Of a stretch of DNA of 64,000 bases, positions 53,695 through 64,000 are shown in pieces. How positions within the stretch are numbered: the stretch's first letter is position 1; each line of letters starts with the position of its first letter. Under the pieces are notes generated by a model. That model worked only from the letters and a program-made list of their open reading frames with translations, searched no databases and was not told the DNA's origin. Origin of the DNA: Nectonema munidae (Eukaryota; Nematomorpha; Nectonematoida; Nectonematidae); contig JAUIRK010001006.1 in assembly GCA_030549495.1 (NCBI GenBank), positions 293,501 through 357,500 on the forward strand, in the 5' to 3' direction. Position numbers and translations under genes: made by a program.

Positions 53695-54590
53695 ACGTGA
53701 TGCTGACAGCTGACGAATTAAAGTTTAGTCAAATTTTTGTTAAAAACATGTTTTGCAGTTTCACTACAACTCCATTTTTTGCCGGTGTTCACATTTGTTG
53801 TATCGCAAACTATCATCAAAATCGAGCCCCACAAATCAAATTCATCTAAAAGATTCGCGATTCCTTCAGAAATAGACTTCGCTTTGCCATCATTTAATTG
53901 TATAACACTCAATTTCACTTCTTTTGTTTCATTTTTTATAACAATGGTCTGAAATTCACAACCTTCAATGTTTTTGCCGTCGAAGTGTAAACTCCAGTCA
54001 TACTTGTGTAAATTATCGATTAAAAAAGTTTCATTTTGTTAGCCTCTCTGAAAAATACTCTCTGGATATCTTGCTGTGTTGGCAACGGTATATTAAACAG
54101 TTGTTCATATAATTCGGATGCCTTTTTAGTTATATTGGCTTGGGACACAAGTCTTGTTGCTACTGCACATTTACTTCTAGATTTTTGAGGCATGTTGAAC
54201 TCGTGGTTGTCTTCATCAATATTTTGTGAAGCAAAACATTCATCATTGTCCTTAATTTTACTTGTAGTACCTAACAAATCCGATTCAATTTCGGGCTTGT
54301 TTCCACTTGATTTTCTTCTTTTAGAAGTATGAATGGTTTTTTTACTCGCAACTTTTCTTGTTGAATAACCTACTCTCCCCATACTTTCAAGTTGAACAAA
54401 GTAAAGCTTTTTGTCCTCAGCAAACAGCCACAACCCTTTAACTTTTGTTATATCAAAAATTTCGTCTAATAGAGTGAAGTTCTTTTTTCTTGCACAATTA
54501 TCATACAAAACAATTGTTTGCTCAATATTTGAATACACAGCTTGCTTTGATATAATCAAAAAATTCAAAACTTCTTCCCAAAGCAAAGAA
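53695..54590 (-). pseudogene. Transposase-like gene fragment, unclassified family
   Basis: A minus-strand frame of 188 codons at 54586-54020 has an N-terminal domain (KKASELYEQLFNIPLPTQ near its end). Then, one frame over, KYDWSLHFDGKNIEGCEF, LLDEFDLWGSILMIVCDTT and NTGKKW, followed by FVSCQHHVLD, where the hAT palindrome begins. The CDTTNVNTG and SCQHHxLD words belong to a transposase-like protein family common in invertebrate genomes; I cannot name the superfamily. It was split by the hAT insertion and carries a frame change near 54020. Confidence 0.5.
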
Positions 54591-54659
54591 ACCTCATCTG
54601 TTATGACTTTGATTCTTTCTTTTCTACTTTTAATTGGGTTACCAAGTGATTGATACCTA

Positions 54660-56040
54660 CCAAATATTTGTTTTTTTCATGAGCATTCTATTTCTAGTGG
54701 CCAAAGAAAATTCTTCAATATTTATCTTAGTTCTGCTCGGACATGTTTGAAAATGCGTCAAATTCAGCCCCCATTTTTGTGTTTTTTTTCAATTATATTG
54801 CAACTTTTTTGGAACATATTAAATTTTTTTTTAAAAAAACATTTTATAGCCATATATATTCAGTTTAGATGAATTAAAATAAAAATGAGAAAACCATACT
54901 TGCGATTGAGTGAGGTGATAATAAACCTTACGTTATGGGTTACCTTTTTTCGAGATAGTTGAATTAAAAAAATGTTGAATAGTTGTATCCCTAATATACA
55001 TACTTGCTCTTTATTATTCTTTCTAATGCGTTGTGTACCTAAGTGAGTTTCCTCACTACAAACTTTTTGTTTGTTTTAAATAAAATTCTTGAATAGACCC
55101 TAAGTTATAAAGTAACTACAGATGTCAACATTTTGTTTAAAAATTATAAATTTTGATTTTAATTGACAGTTTTTGACACGAGAGGATCACTCAACTACCC
55201 TCAAAATGGTATCAAAAGATGCAGCTAGCGATTTTTGGAAGTCACGAAATTTGGAGGGATTGGACCAATTTTGTGGAATTAATTTTTTAGTGAAGGCTAA
55301 TAAGGTTAATAAAGTTTTAACTAATAAGCGCAGACGATTTTATTTTTATAAAGTCGACATATGACGACTGTGGTCGATAACCGCAAATGATGATTTTTAC
55401 GTAAAATTAAAAAATAGTGATTATTATGCTGTATTTATCAATAAAAAAGTACACATTTAAGCTTGATTTTAAAAATTTAGACAAACATTTATTAATTGTA
55501 TGCCTAAACAATTTCTGGATTATCACGTTTTTATAAATTTTTAAAATATTGATTGATATATACCGTCAAATAGAGTTGTCATTATATAATAGAATTAAAT
55601 TGAAATAATTTAAATAAAAAATAAAATTTAATTAATTTATATTTCTTTCTTTCTATAATAATTATTATTATAGAATGTAAGAAATAAAATCGTAATTATA
55701 ATATTATATTCATCGACAGTGCAGTCGGTAAAGCGTAAGTTTTATATTTATTTAAAAATTTCCATATTTTTTCTCAGCTATGTAGATTACATAATTAATA
55801 ATCTTCAATCTAATAAAGGTCACTTTTTTGTTTATTAATTTTTCTAATACATTTCACAACCTTTCCTAGAATATTTTATTAAGAAAAATGACTTTGTATG
55901 GAATCCAACAGAATTGTATAAGCCGTCAAACTGTTGTTATAAATTGTAAGGAATTAGAAAGACTTCATAAATCCTCTGAAAATTAAATAGCCTAAATTTT
56001 ATATATTACACATATTTATTTAATTTTTATTAAATTAAAA
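54660..56040. other. AT-rich region, little recognised
   Basis: Contains the repeat shared with 27.6 kb at about 55190-55310; otherwise no supported features. Confidence 0.5.
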
Positions 56041-56041
56041 G

Positions 56042-56430
56042 ATGCTACTAGCGGTTTTTCGAAAAGTCATATACATAAAACTCAAAAATGATAGAATCTA
56101 TTTTATCTCAGTTATACTTTCCATATATTTTAAACTAAGCAAGTTTTTTGAAGTTAGAATAATATGGTGCCCAAGTCATACTGGCATTAGCAGAAACGAA
56201 TATATAGACTGTTTGAGAAAAAAAGCCTTGAGTTTGTCTTCTGCAATGCACGATATTCCCTAACAAATGGCAAAAAAAAGTCACTTTATGATGAATTAGT
56301 AAAAGAGTGGGATAGACGTGTTCAAAGCCTTATCCTAAGGAGTTTTAAAGGTGTACCTTTTATGAATAGTTTAAAATATTTTCATAGAAAAATGGATCTC
56401 TCAGCCCTAACACTAGAGGTAATTTTTGTG
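56042..56430 (+). pseudogene. LINE RNase H fragment
   Basis: VRIIWCPSHTGISRNEYIDCL carries the RNase H histidine and final aspartate positions, followed after a frame change by LYDELVKEWDRRVQSL. No other domain remains. Confidence 0.65.
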
Positions 56431-56520
56431 CTGCTTGTATCGAACTATGAGAAAATAGCTTGATACGAAATCGAACCTAAGAGGGAGTATCTAACCAACA
56501 CTTCTCACTCGTTTTATAAG
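56430..56520 (-). repeat. tRNA-derived SINE fragment
   Basis: Shares CTGCTTGTATCGAACTATGAG and the inverse B box (GAAATCGAACC) layout with the SINE at 16.3 kb. Just beyond, 56760-56850 has poly-G/poly-C runs of a MITE type not otherwise delimited. Confidence 0.5.
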
Positions 56521-56884
56521 CGGTCGTTCACAATTGACGTCAACCAATGTTTGCCTATTTTCACTTTAAAAAAATAAAAGGCTAACAACTTTTATTTTAT
56601 AGAAAAAATTGCCCAATTCTTTCGAAAATATTGATATTAAAACAATTCTCAGATTCAACTTCTTTTATTTCGTCCTCTTCATCATACTTTTCATTTCTGA
56701 ATTCAATGAATCTTCAAGAACTCAGAATGATGAATGTTTTTTTTTCTTTAACCCTATTAGTGCTGGGCAAAATTTGTCCGCTCAAGTGCTTGGGGTGGGG
56801 GGGGGGGGGGGGGTGGGGGGATGGACCGTAAAGTGCCCCCCCCCCTATTTTTCTCAGATATTAATGAGTTTTTATAAATATATA

Positions 56885-57995
56885 TAATGTTATATATATA
56901 TTTCAACTATGCTGAATTCAGTGATGATGTCCATTTTTTATCAAAATCAATCAAACCTATCAAAAAAATAATTTATATTTGACAGCTCATCTCAAAAAGA
57001 AACTTTTTATTTAAATAATTATATAAAGTTTTTTAATTTTTTTATGAAAATCAATTAAACCTGTCAAAAAATTGATCTAAATGTGACAACTCATCTCAAA
57101 AAGAACTTTTTATCTAAATAATTATATAAAGTTTTTTGCACATGTATACCCATTTTCAAATATGCTGAATTCAGTGGTGATATTCATTTTTTATGAAAAT
57201 CAATCAAACTTGTCAAAAAATTGATCTAAATGTGAAAGCTCATCTCAAAAAGGAACTTTTTATCTAAATAATTATATAAAGTTTTTTGCACATGTATACC
57301 CATTTTCAAATATGCTGAATTCAGGGGTGATATTCATTTTTTATGAAAATCAATTAAACCTGTCAAAAAATTGATCTAAATGTGACAGCTCATCTCAAAC
57401 AGAAACTTTTTATCTAAATAATTATATAAAGTTTTTTACACATGTATAGCAATTTTCAAATATGCTGAATTCAGTGGTGATATTCATTTTTTATGAAAAT
57501 CATTCAAACCTGTCAAAAAAGTGATTTACATTGAAAACTCATCTCAGAAAAGAAACTTTTTATCTAAATAATTATATAATGTTTTTTACACATATAATAC
57601 ACCCATTTTCAAACATACTGAATTCAGCCGGAATATTCATTTTTTTTTATAAAAATCAATTAAAGTTATCAAATCATTGATTTATATATGACAGGTCATC
57701 TTAAAAATAAACTTTTTATCTAAGTAATAATATAAAGTTTTTTACACATATATACCCATTTTTAAGCATGCCTAATTCAGTGGTGATATTCATTTTTTTT
57801 ATGAAAATCTATCAAAACTGTCAAAAAATTGATTTATCCCAAAAAGAAAGGATCAGGCACGGTTTTTTGATTTAGAGAATTAAGTTTAATTAAAAGTATA
57901 GGGAGATGATGAAGTTTACCGTGTATGACATTTTACATACATATACCCATTTTCAAGTAGGCTGTGTTTACTGGTTATATTCCTTTTTTTTTTAA
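56885..57995. repeat. Satellite A, ~150-bp unit, about seven copies
   Basis: TGCTGAATTCAGTGGTGATA starts recur at 57163, 57313 and 57463 (exactly 150 bp apart), with more diverged units at about 56909, 57616, 57769 and 57957 and one shortened unit near 57040. Each unit has TTTTTTATGAAAATCAAT, TGTCAAAAAATTGAT and TAAATAATTATATAAAG. The array ends within about 40 bp of the piggyBac. Confidence 0.9.
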
Positions 57996-58026
57996 ATATT
58001 AGTCAAACATGACAAAATAATTTTAA

Positions 58027-60568
58027 CCCTTTTTTGACTGTTTGCAATGAAGCATTATATGCCATTTAGGACAATTGTTAAAAAAAAATTTTTATATTAT
58101 AATTTTCAGTTTAAGATATCATAATTAATATAGAAATATATTATATACAAAAATTTTGAATTTTTGAAGTCTTTTCAAAAGGAAATTCAGCGGTATCATA
58201 TATGAATCACTGGTCAAATATGGGTACATTTTTTGAAAGTTCTAAAATTTAAAAAAATCGCTAAGAAATTTTTGAAAATTTTTAATATTACAATTATTAT
58301 GTTTTAAAACTAAAAAGTAAACAGTTTATTATGCATTATATTAAAAAAAAAGATAAATGTATGTATATATATATGTGTGTATATATGAGCAAATAATTAT
58401 TTTGTATAAAAATCTATAAAACACTTAACATGTACACCCACCTTACACTTTTTACACATAGTTTCTGCCATAGTGTGACAAAGTCTACATCGGATTCTTC
58501 TTTTCTCTTCAGTATTACATAAAAATGATCTTTTTTTGTCAAATCTTACTTCATTCACCGGGTTCAAAACACTTTGTCGAGCTAATATAGATAGCACTCC
58601 AAACTTTGACACAAGAATTTCAACGAGCGCTCATCGAAAACACAATTGATCCATCTTTTAATTTGGAGTCAATCAGTATATTTGCTACGCTTGATATACT
58701 GACGTATTGATCATGTGACTCAAAATGGGCCAATACCATTTTTTGCCTCGAATTGGTACTTGATATTGTGCAATGTTTTGATCCATTCGATCAACCCATT
58801 GCATTTGACTGCTGTAAACATTGAAAATATTCAGCTGGGAAACAAGAAGTTTCTTCCATTCTTTACGAGAATATTTTGCAACATGAGATAAAGGCTCGTC
58901 TGTGCAAGAATTTGAAATTGCGAGTACTGATTTATTGTCATACAATTCGAAAATGTTTACTCCATCAAATGATAAAATTGATGGAAGCCTCTTTTCTTCT
59001 TTTCAAATCTTTCTTTCGCACTTAACTACGGATGGTCCTAGTTACCTTTTTCCCATGGCAAGCTTTCTTTAACTAAGTCATACGATGAAAAAAAATTATC
59101 ACACACATAGTGATAATTATTTGGGCACAGCTGATTTAACTTATTGGAAAAGTTTGAAACTACTGAGCCCTCTAGACCAAATTTTTCTTTTTCACGACTT
59201 TCAACATATTTTCCTTGGTATAGGTCAAACGGAACGCAATATCCAGGAGCGATACAATGCGACTATTGTTTATAACCAAAGCGTATTGGTTTTCCTTGGA
59301 GAAATTGTTTTGTCGAGTCACCGCCAAAATATTCAATCATTGTTTCATCTATCAAGGGACGCATTTTGTCAAATTTATCTTTTTCAAGAAGAGATGTGTT
59401 ATAACACATGTGAAGGTATTTTTTGATCTCTTCAAAACGCTTACGCCGCATCGATATGAAGAAATCAAAGAGTTGTTGGAGTCTTCTTTCTTGTCCCAGT
59501 ATAACCTGGAACGTGGCAGAGAGTCATAGCTTGAGCAAATTAATATGCTTATCAAACAAAATATTTCATCAGGGAATACATTCAAGCAAAAGTTTTTTTG
59601 TAGATCATATGTATTTGACATGTCAACAAACATGTCTCTAATCTCTATGTTTAAAAACAGCAAGAATATCTAATATTTGAAGCGGTTGATCTTGAAAAAA
59701 AGGTCCATGTTTGGGAGAAAAGCTATTCTTCAAACATTTTGAACTGTCCACAATACACCATTCGACACTCTTTACTTTTTTGTGAGGATTTATTTCACAC
59801 ATTTCTTCTTCCTAATTATTTTCACTGTCAAATTGTGCTGAAGCCGCTAATTGATTGGAGCTGAAATTGTTATACTCAAAACAACCATCATTTCCCGAAA
59901 CCGAGCAAGCATCTATAAAGGGGGTTCAATGAAAAACCAAAAATTACTTGTTTCTTCTTCATCAAATCATATATTAACATTTCATAGAATATGAATGAGT
60001 AAATATCAGAGCTCTGCGGGGAAGTAAATTTTAGTTCGAGCCATGAGAAAGTCTTGCCAGGACGGATTTGTCTAGGATTGAGGAAAGGTTTTTCCATACA
60101 GTTTAAGATACAAAATTCTTATAATGTGTACTTCATTATGGAATAAAAGAGTGTTTATAATAAAATGAAATAGACCAAGTTTTAAAATTAAAAATAACCA
60201 AGTTTTTCAAATGATTTGCTTTATTGACCGATAAGTATTAATTCTTCATATCTTTCGAGGTTCAAACATTTCTTTTTTAGTGTTCACGATATTCGAATCA
60301 AAACTAATAGATCTTTCCGACTGAGAATTGCTTGACGGTATCATCAAGTTAAAATATCTTCTCGTTAGTAATATCGGATGAGCCAATCTGCATATAAACA
60401 GTAAACTTCTATTTTCATTATTTTTTTAGGATCTCTACAACTTTAAAAAGTTATAATATAAAATTTATTAAAAAGAAAATCACAAAAGAGTAAAAAATGC
60501 GTGTATAACAAGCCTAATGTGTACTATATAACTAATAAAAAAGTAAAATTGATTCCTCAAGAACAGGG
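58027..60568 (-). mobile_element. piggyBac transposon, ~2.5 kb, TTAA-bounded (copy 2)
   Basis: Left end TTAA|CCCTTTTTTGACTG; right end ...GAACAGGG|TTAA at 60569-60572. The left terminus is identical in wording to the end of copy 1 at 26510. The inverted repeats agree in about 10 of the first 14 bases. It contains a disrupted minus-strand transposase. Confidence 0.82.
58397..60110 (-). pseudogene. piggyBac transposase, disrupted
   Basis: Right to left: an N-terminal region, IFCLISILICSSYDSLP and RLYWDKKED; RRKRFEEIKKYLHM; DKMRPLIDETMIEYFG with the first catalytic aspartate; KQFLQGKPIRFGYK; a broken middle; QWVDRMDQNIAQYQVPIR with the late catalytic aspartate, then KKWYWPILSHMI; and a Cys-rich tail (CRLCHTM, CKKCKVGVHVKC). 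Multiple frame changes. Confidence 0.88.
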
Positions 60569-60572
60569 TTAA

Positions 60573-61385
60573 GTTTTTTTCGAGGATTAACTCTCCCCTC
60601 GGGTAAATATATATGTGAATAAAGAGTTTTCGAAATAACTCGTTTTAACAAAGTGTTCGAAAGCCGATTTAGTATGTTACGAAAATTTTATACCATTAAG
60701 AGATAAAGTAAAAATAAATAATACGTTTTCAATCACCAACTAAACTGTAAGGTGCATGTATGCTTTACTGAAACGATAAATGAAGCAAAATGTTTATTCA
60801 GACAGTACACGATATTGACAACTTACAACAATTTACTGCTTGGAACAGAAGCCTTAAATATATTTTATATTTTGGAATCTATGATTTACAAACTATGATT
60901 ATGAAAGTATTAAAAATACATAGCAAATAAGCAGGAAAATCGAATATGTAGTCATTACATGTTTTGAAGCTGGTTAAGTATCAAAATCCGGTTAAGAACT
61001 TAACTAGTTTGGGCTCTACTACCTAAGTGTTCTAATACTACAATGTTCAAAAACGAGATACTAGTGTATATAAATATACAACATATTATATTCCGTATAA
61101 AACATTAAAACAACTTATATAGCACGTTGCAACATCATTCAATAGGTTTTTGTTTTTGGCGGGTAATAAAAATAACAAAAAGAACACCAGACAAAAACGT
61201 CGTCCTGTTTGTGCTGAATTCAGCATATTTTTCATAAAAAGACTCTGCTGCACATAATAAGCTTTAAAAATATTACAGTTAAAAGACACAATAATCTTTT
61301 CAAAAAACGGGTTTATTTTCAAAAATAAATAAGAATATTTAAATATTGATAAAAGATTATTAAAATTTATTAAAAGATTATCTCA
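60573..61385. other. AT-rich region, nothing recognised
   Basis: No domain-bearing frame on either strand. Confidence 0.5.
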
Positions 61386-61389
61386 TGCT

Positions 61390-62860
61390 CATCCCACAAA
61401 TAATCATCCTGGGTTCCATCTAAAGAGTTGCTGATACCACACTTTAAAAAACGCAGATTGGATCATGGATTTTGGGATCTCATTCCAAAAATCTAAGATC
61501 CACTGGCAAATGGTAGGTAGATCCACCTTTTTTCTTTTGTTTGTAGGGATCATTACTTTTTCTCCATTAGCCATCCAATTGGCCCACTTGGCTTTTAGGG
61601 GATCCTTGAAGGGTTTGTTAATGCAGACATAAAGTGGTTTCAAGACATTTGTTATTCCACCTGGTATAATTACAAGAAGAGGTCTATGTTCATTGCGAAG
61701 ATAGTACAAAACGGCTGGAGTCTTATTACTTCGAAAAGAGTCCAGCACCAGTAGAGATTTCTTTTTCTGTGCACCTCCTGTCCTCTTAGCCCACACTGTA
61801 TCAATCCAGTTACGAACCAGCCGCTCATCCATCCAGCCATTGTCTTGTACTCGAATGTGGATGCCTTTGGCGAAGACATATTTTGCTAGAGTTTTCTTCT
61901 TGAAAACGATGTATGGGGGCAGCTTGCCTAACGGTTTTTTTCGTGGCCTGTTGTGTTTATCGTAACTGACTTGATTCCTTTGCTGGAAATGGTGGTTTCA
62001 CTCGGCAAATCAAATGTCAGGGGAGTTTGGTCAGCATTGCCAATAAGATGGAGTTAATAGTGTTCTTTTTTTCTTTTTCTGGTGATGAATTGTTGGAACT
62101 TGGTGACCTAATCTTCAAAGTTTTTAGGCAGGTGCTGAGCTATAGTTGTCCTCATCCTGGTGAGCAAGCCATTTCTCACAAGAAATCTTGATGCCCAGTT
62201 GTAAGAAGCCTTAAAATCTTCTGGAGATATACCAAAGCTAGTCTGGGCAATTTGCTTTGCACGAAGTCGAACTTCGGTGGTGTTAATTGCCAATCCTGCC
62301 TCTCTTCTTTGGTGTACTTCTGCAACTAGTTAGGCTACAACCTCTGACAGCTTGAGGCTAGATCCCTTTCTGAGTGTGCACTGGCTTTTAGGGATATGCT
62401 CTAAGCTTGATTTGATCTTCCTCCTGATACTTGTAAAGTGAATTTAGTTTTCTAGTGCTTTGTTGATTTTTTTCAGAGGTGGCCTAATTGTGTTATCAAT
62501 GAGTGAGTGATGTCTTTTCGTAATTGTAGGCGAGTGAAAGAAGAATTATGTATGGGATGACGACGAACGATTTTGAAATTATAAGAGAACACTTATGTCG
62601 TTGCGATTTGTTGAATGAGAAATGATCGTAATAAATGCGTTATTGTCTGTTCGAAATTGTATACGTGTGGATAAATGGTATTACTTGGTTGAAATTCTGT
62701 GCGCGTGAGATGGTTAATTGTTGAATAAGTTAATTGAAATGTTGAGTAAGTCAATATGGTTTGTAATAAAATGAAAATTTTTTTTTGTAAAATTGTTGCC
62801 AAATCAGGGGTGCGGCTTATGCATGGGTGCGGCTTATGCGTGGATGAATATAATGAATGA
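61390..62860 (-). pseudogene. pogo-type transposon with disrupted transposase
   Basis: Minus strand: AINTTEVRLRAKQIA and SYNWASRFLVRNGLL (Tc5-type HTH, 62108-62293), then LIGNADQTPLTFDLPSE with the first catalytic D, SLLVLDSFRSNKT with the second, and TNVLKPLYVCINKPF, where the third D of the family's QPLDVSINKPF is Y. The right end carries the GGTGCGGCTTATGC repeats (about 62808-62845) seen in such elements. Frames break near 61900-62110. The left terminus was not found. Confidence 0.82.
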
Positions 62861-63224
62861 TTAGACTTTTTTGAAAAGTGCATTTTTTATGTAGTCAATA
62901 AAGTAAATTTTTATTTTAGAAAAATTATAATACTTTTTTGATTATAAATAGGATTCTTTGATTATTATTTGACAAATATATTATTTAAAATCGTGCAAAT
63001 TGCAAAATATAGGTAATAACTTTTGTAACATCGTATGAGGTAGCAAAATATGAACAGAAAGTTTCATATTTTTTAAAGAATATTTTTCGATTCTTTGATT
63101 ACAAAATTTTATTTTGATTATTTGACAAATATATTATTTAATATCGTGAAAAAATTGTAAAAATATCGGTTAGTCTAAAATAAAATTTTTTTGATAGATA
63201 AAATGTTTTTAAAATTTATTTATA

Positions 63225-64000
63225 TAAGTTTGATCTTAAAAATTTTCAACGTTGTTTCAACAATATCTTCTTTCATACTAGGGCGTAGATCGGATTTCAA
63301 AATTTTCAGAGCCAAACTTTGAGACTTTAAATACATCATGAAATGGCTTGGAGCCAGATATGAGAAGCCGCATTTTGTTATTTGTGACTCCGCCTCTGGC
63401 TCCGGCTCCGAAGCCCTGGTGGTTGCAACACGCATGAGTCTGTCAAAGTTTTTAAGCCAGTGTAAGAAGATATCTGTGATCATCCAGGCTGATTTATTGG
63501 AATAATAGTCAAAATAAACTTTCGGATCAAAATTTTTACCGTAGCATCGTAGGCGAGCGAATTTTGCAACGACAAGAGGCTTAAGATTATTTGTACCACT
63601 AGCGTTTGTTCAAAGTGCAATTGTAATGCCTTCTTTCTTTTTTTTCTTAACTTTTATGAGTACATTTGCAAGAGTAGCATTTGGTTGCAAACGAAAAAAA
63701 GGCTACACGCATCTTATAGATGTTTTCTGGATCATAGTTTTTGAGATCATCTTGCATCTTTTGTCGAAATTGATGAACGTCATTTATGCTACAACTTGAG
63801 CTTCCTCCATTCTTAGTAAAAAAAATTATGCCATGACATTTTTTAAAAAGATCAAGCCAACCGCTAGAGTATTTGAATTAGTTTCCAACATTCAGAAATA
63901 CACGAGCTTTTGAAATGAGAATATCATCATTTATTGTGACACCACGAATTGATACACCCTTGAACCACAAAAATAGGGCGTTCTGCATTGCTTCATGCTA
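63225..64000 (-). pseudogene. Tigger/CENP-B-type transposase fragment, cut by window edge
   Basis: Minus-strand frames carry YSSGWLDLFKKCHG, NATLANV, NNLKPLVVAKFARLRCYGK and FDYYSNKSAWMITDIFLHWL, the order and wording of a Tigger DDE_1 protein. The family's NADETGL site reads KMRVAFF, so the first catalytic aspartate is gone. The upstream end is outside the window; 62890-63200 holds only AT-rich sequence. Confidence 0.75.

Noticed and set aside
62593-62883. 96-codon minus-strand frame next to the pogo element
   Set aside because: Overlaps the GGTGCGGCTTATGC terminal repeats; non-coding element end.

Overview
The window is an AT-rich, intron-rich piece of an invertebrate metazoan genome crowded with transposable elements. 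Spliced host genes, LINEs, tRNA-type SINEs, hAT, piggyBac and pogo/Tigger transposons and LTR-element fossils rule out a prokaryote. Composition and repeat content would suit a cnidarian such as a hydrozoan, but the sequence alone does not name the species.

Two host genes are recoverable, both on the minus strand and arranged head to tail. (1) A GABA-B receptor subunit 1 gene (GABBR1-like) starts at 15706 and runs left past the window edge. Six coding exons with clean splice sites and phase-0 joins give 400 residues: signal peptide plus nearly all of the Venus-flytrap ligand domain, with the residues known to contact GABA in the mammalian receptor retained. (2) An HGH1 gene (ARM-repeat chaperone for elongation factor eEF2) runs from 48727 to its stop at 31050 in five exons; only a short first exon is unlocated. 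Most of its exons overlap misleading frames on the other strand.

Region by region: 1-15.7 kb is GABBR1, its introns holding a 21-bp minisatellite, a piggyBac relic, a solo LTR-like fossil, a hAT deletion derivative and a LINE tail with target duplications. 15.7-31 kb is the intergenic gap: a SINE, a 3.3-kb hAT with target duplications, a gypsy-like fossil, a LINE with RNase H, a Tigger inserted in diverged tandem repeats, a piggyBac fragment and a ~150-bp satellite. 31-48.7 kb is HGH1; its 12.2-kb last intron holds a LINE, piggyBac pieces and a 6.2-kb hAT with perfect 8-bp target duplications whose end lies 101 bp from a splice donor. Another HGH1 intron holds a 1.7-kb terminal-inverted-repeat element with a foldback nested in it. 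49.4-53.7 kb is a tail-to-tail pair of deletion derivatives of the 6.2-kb hAT, making a ~4.2-kb imperfect palindrome. 53.7-64 kb holds an unclassified transposase-like gene, LINE and SINE scraps, a second ~150-bp satellite abutting a TTAA-bounded piggyBac, a pogo element and a Tigger-like fragment running off the right edge.

No unambiguously new molecular system is seen. The strongest results are the two reconstructed host genes and the parent/derivative history of the 6.2-kb hAT family, supported by nested insertions with intact target duplications.
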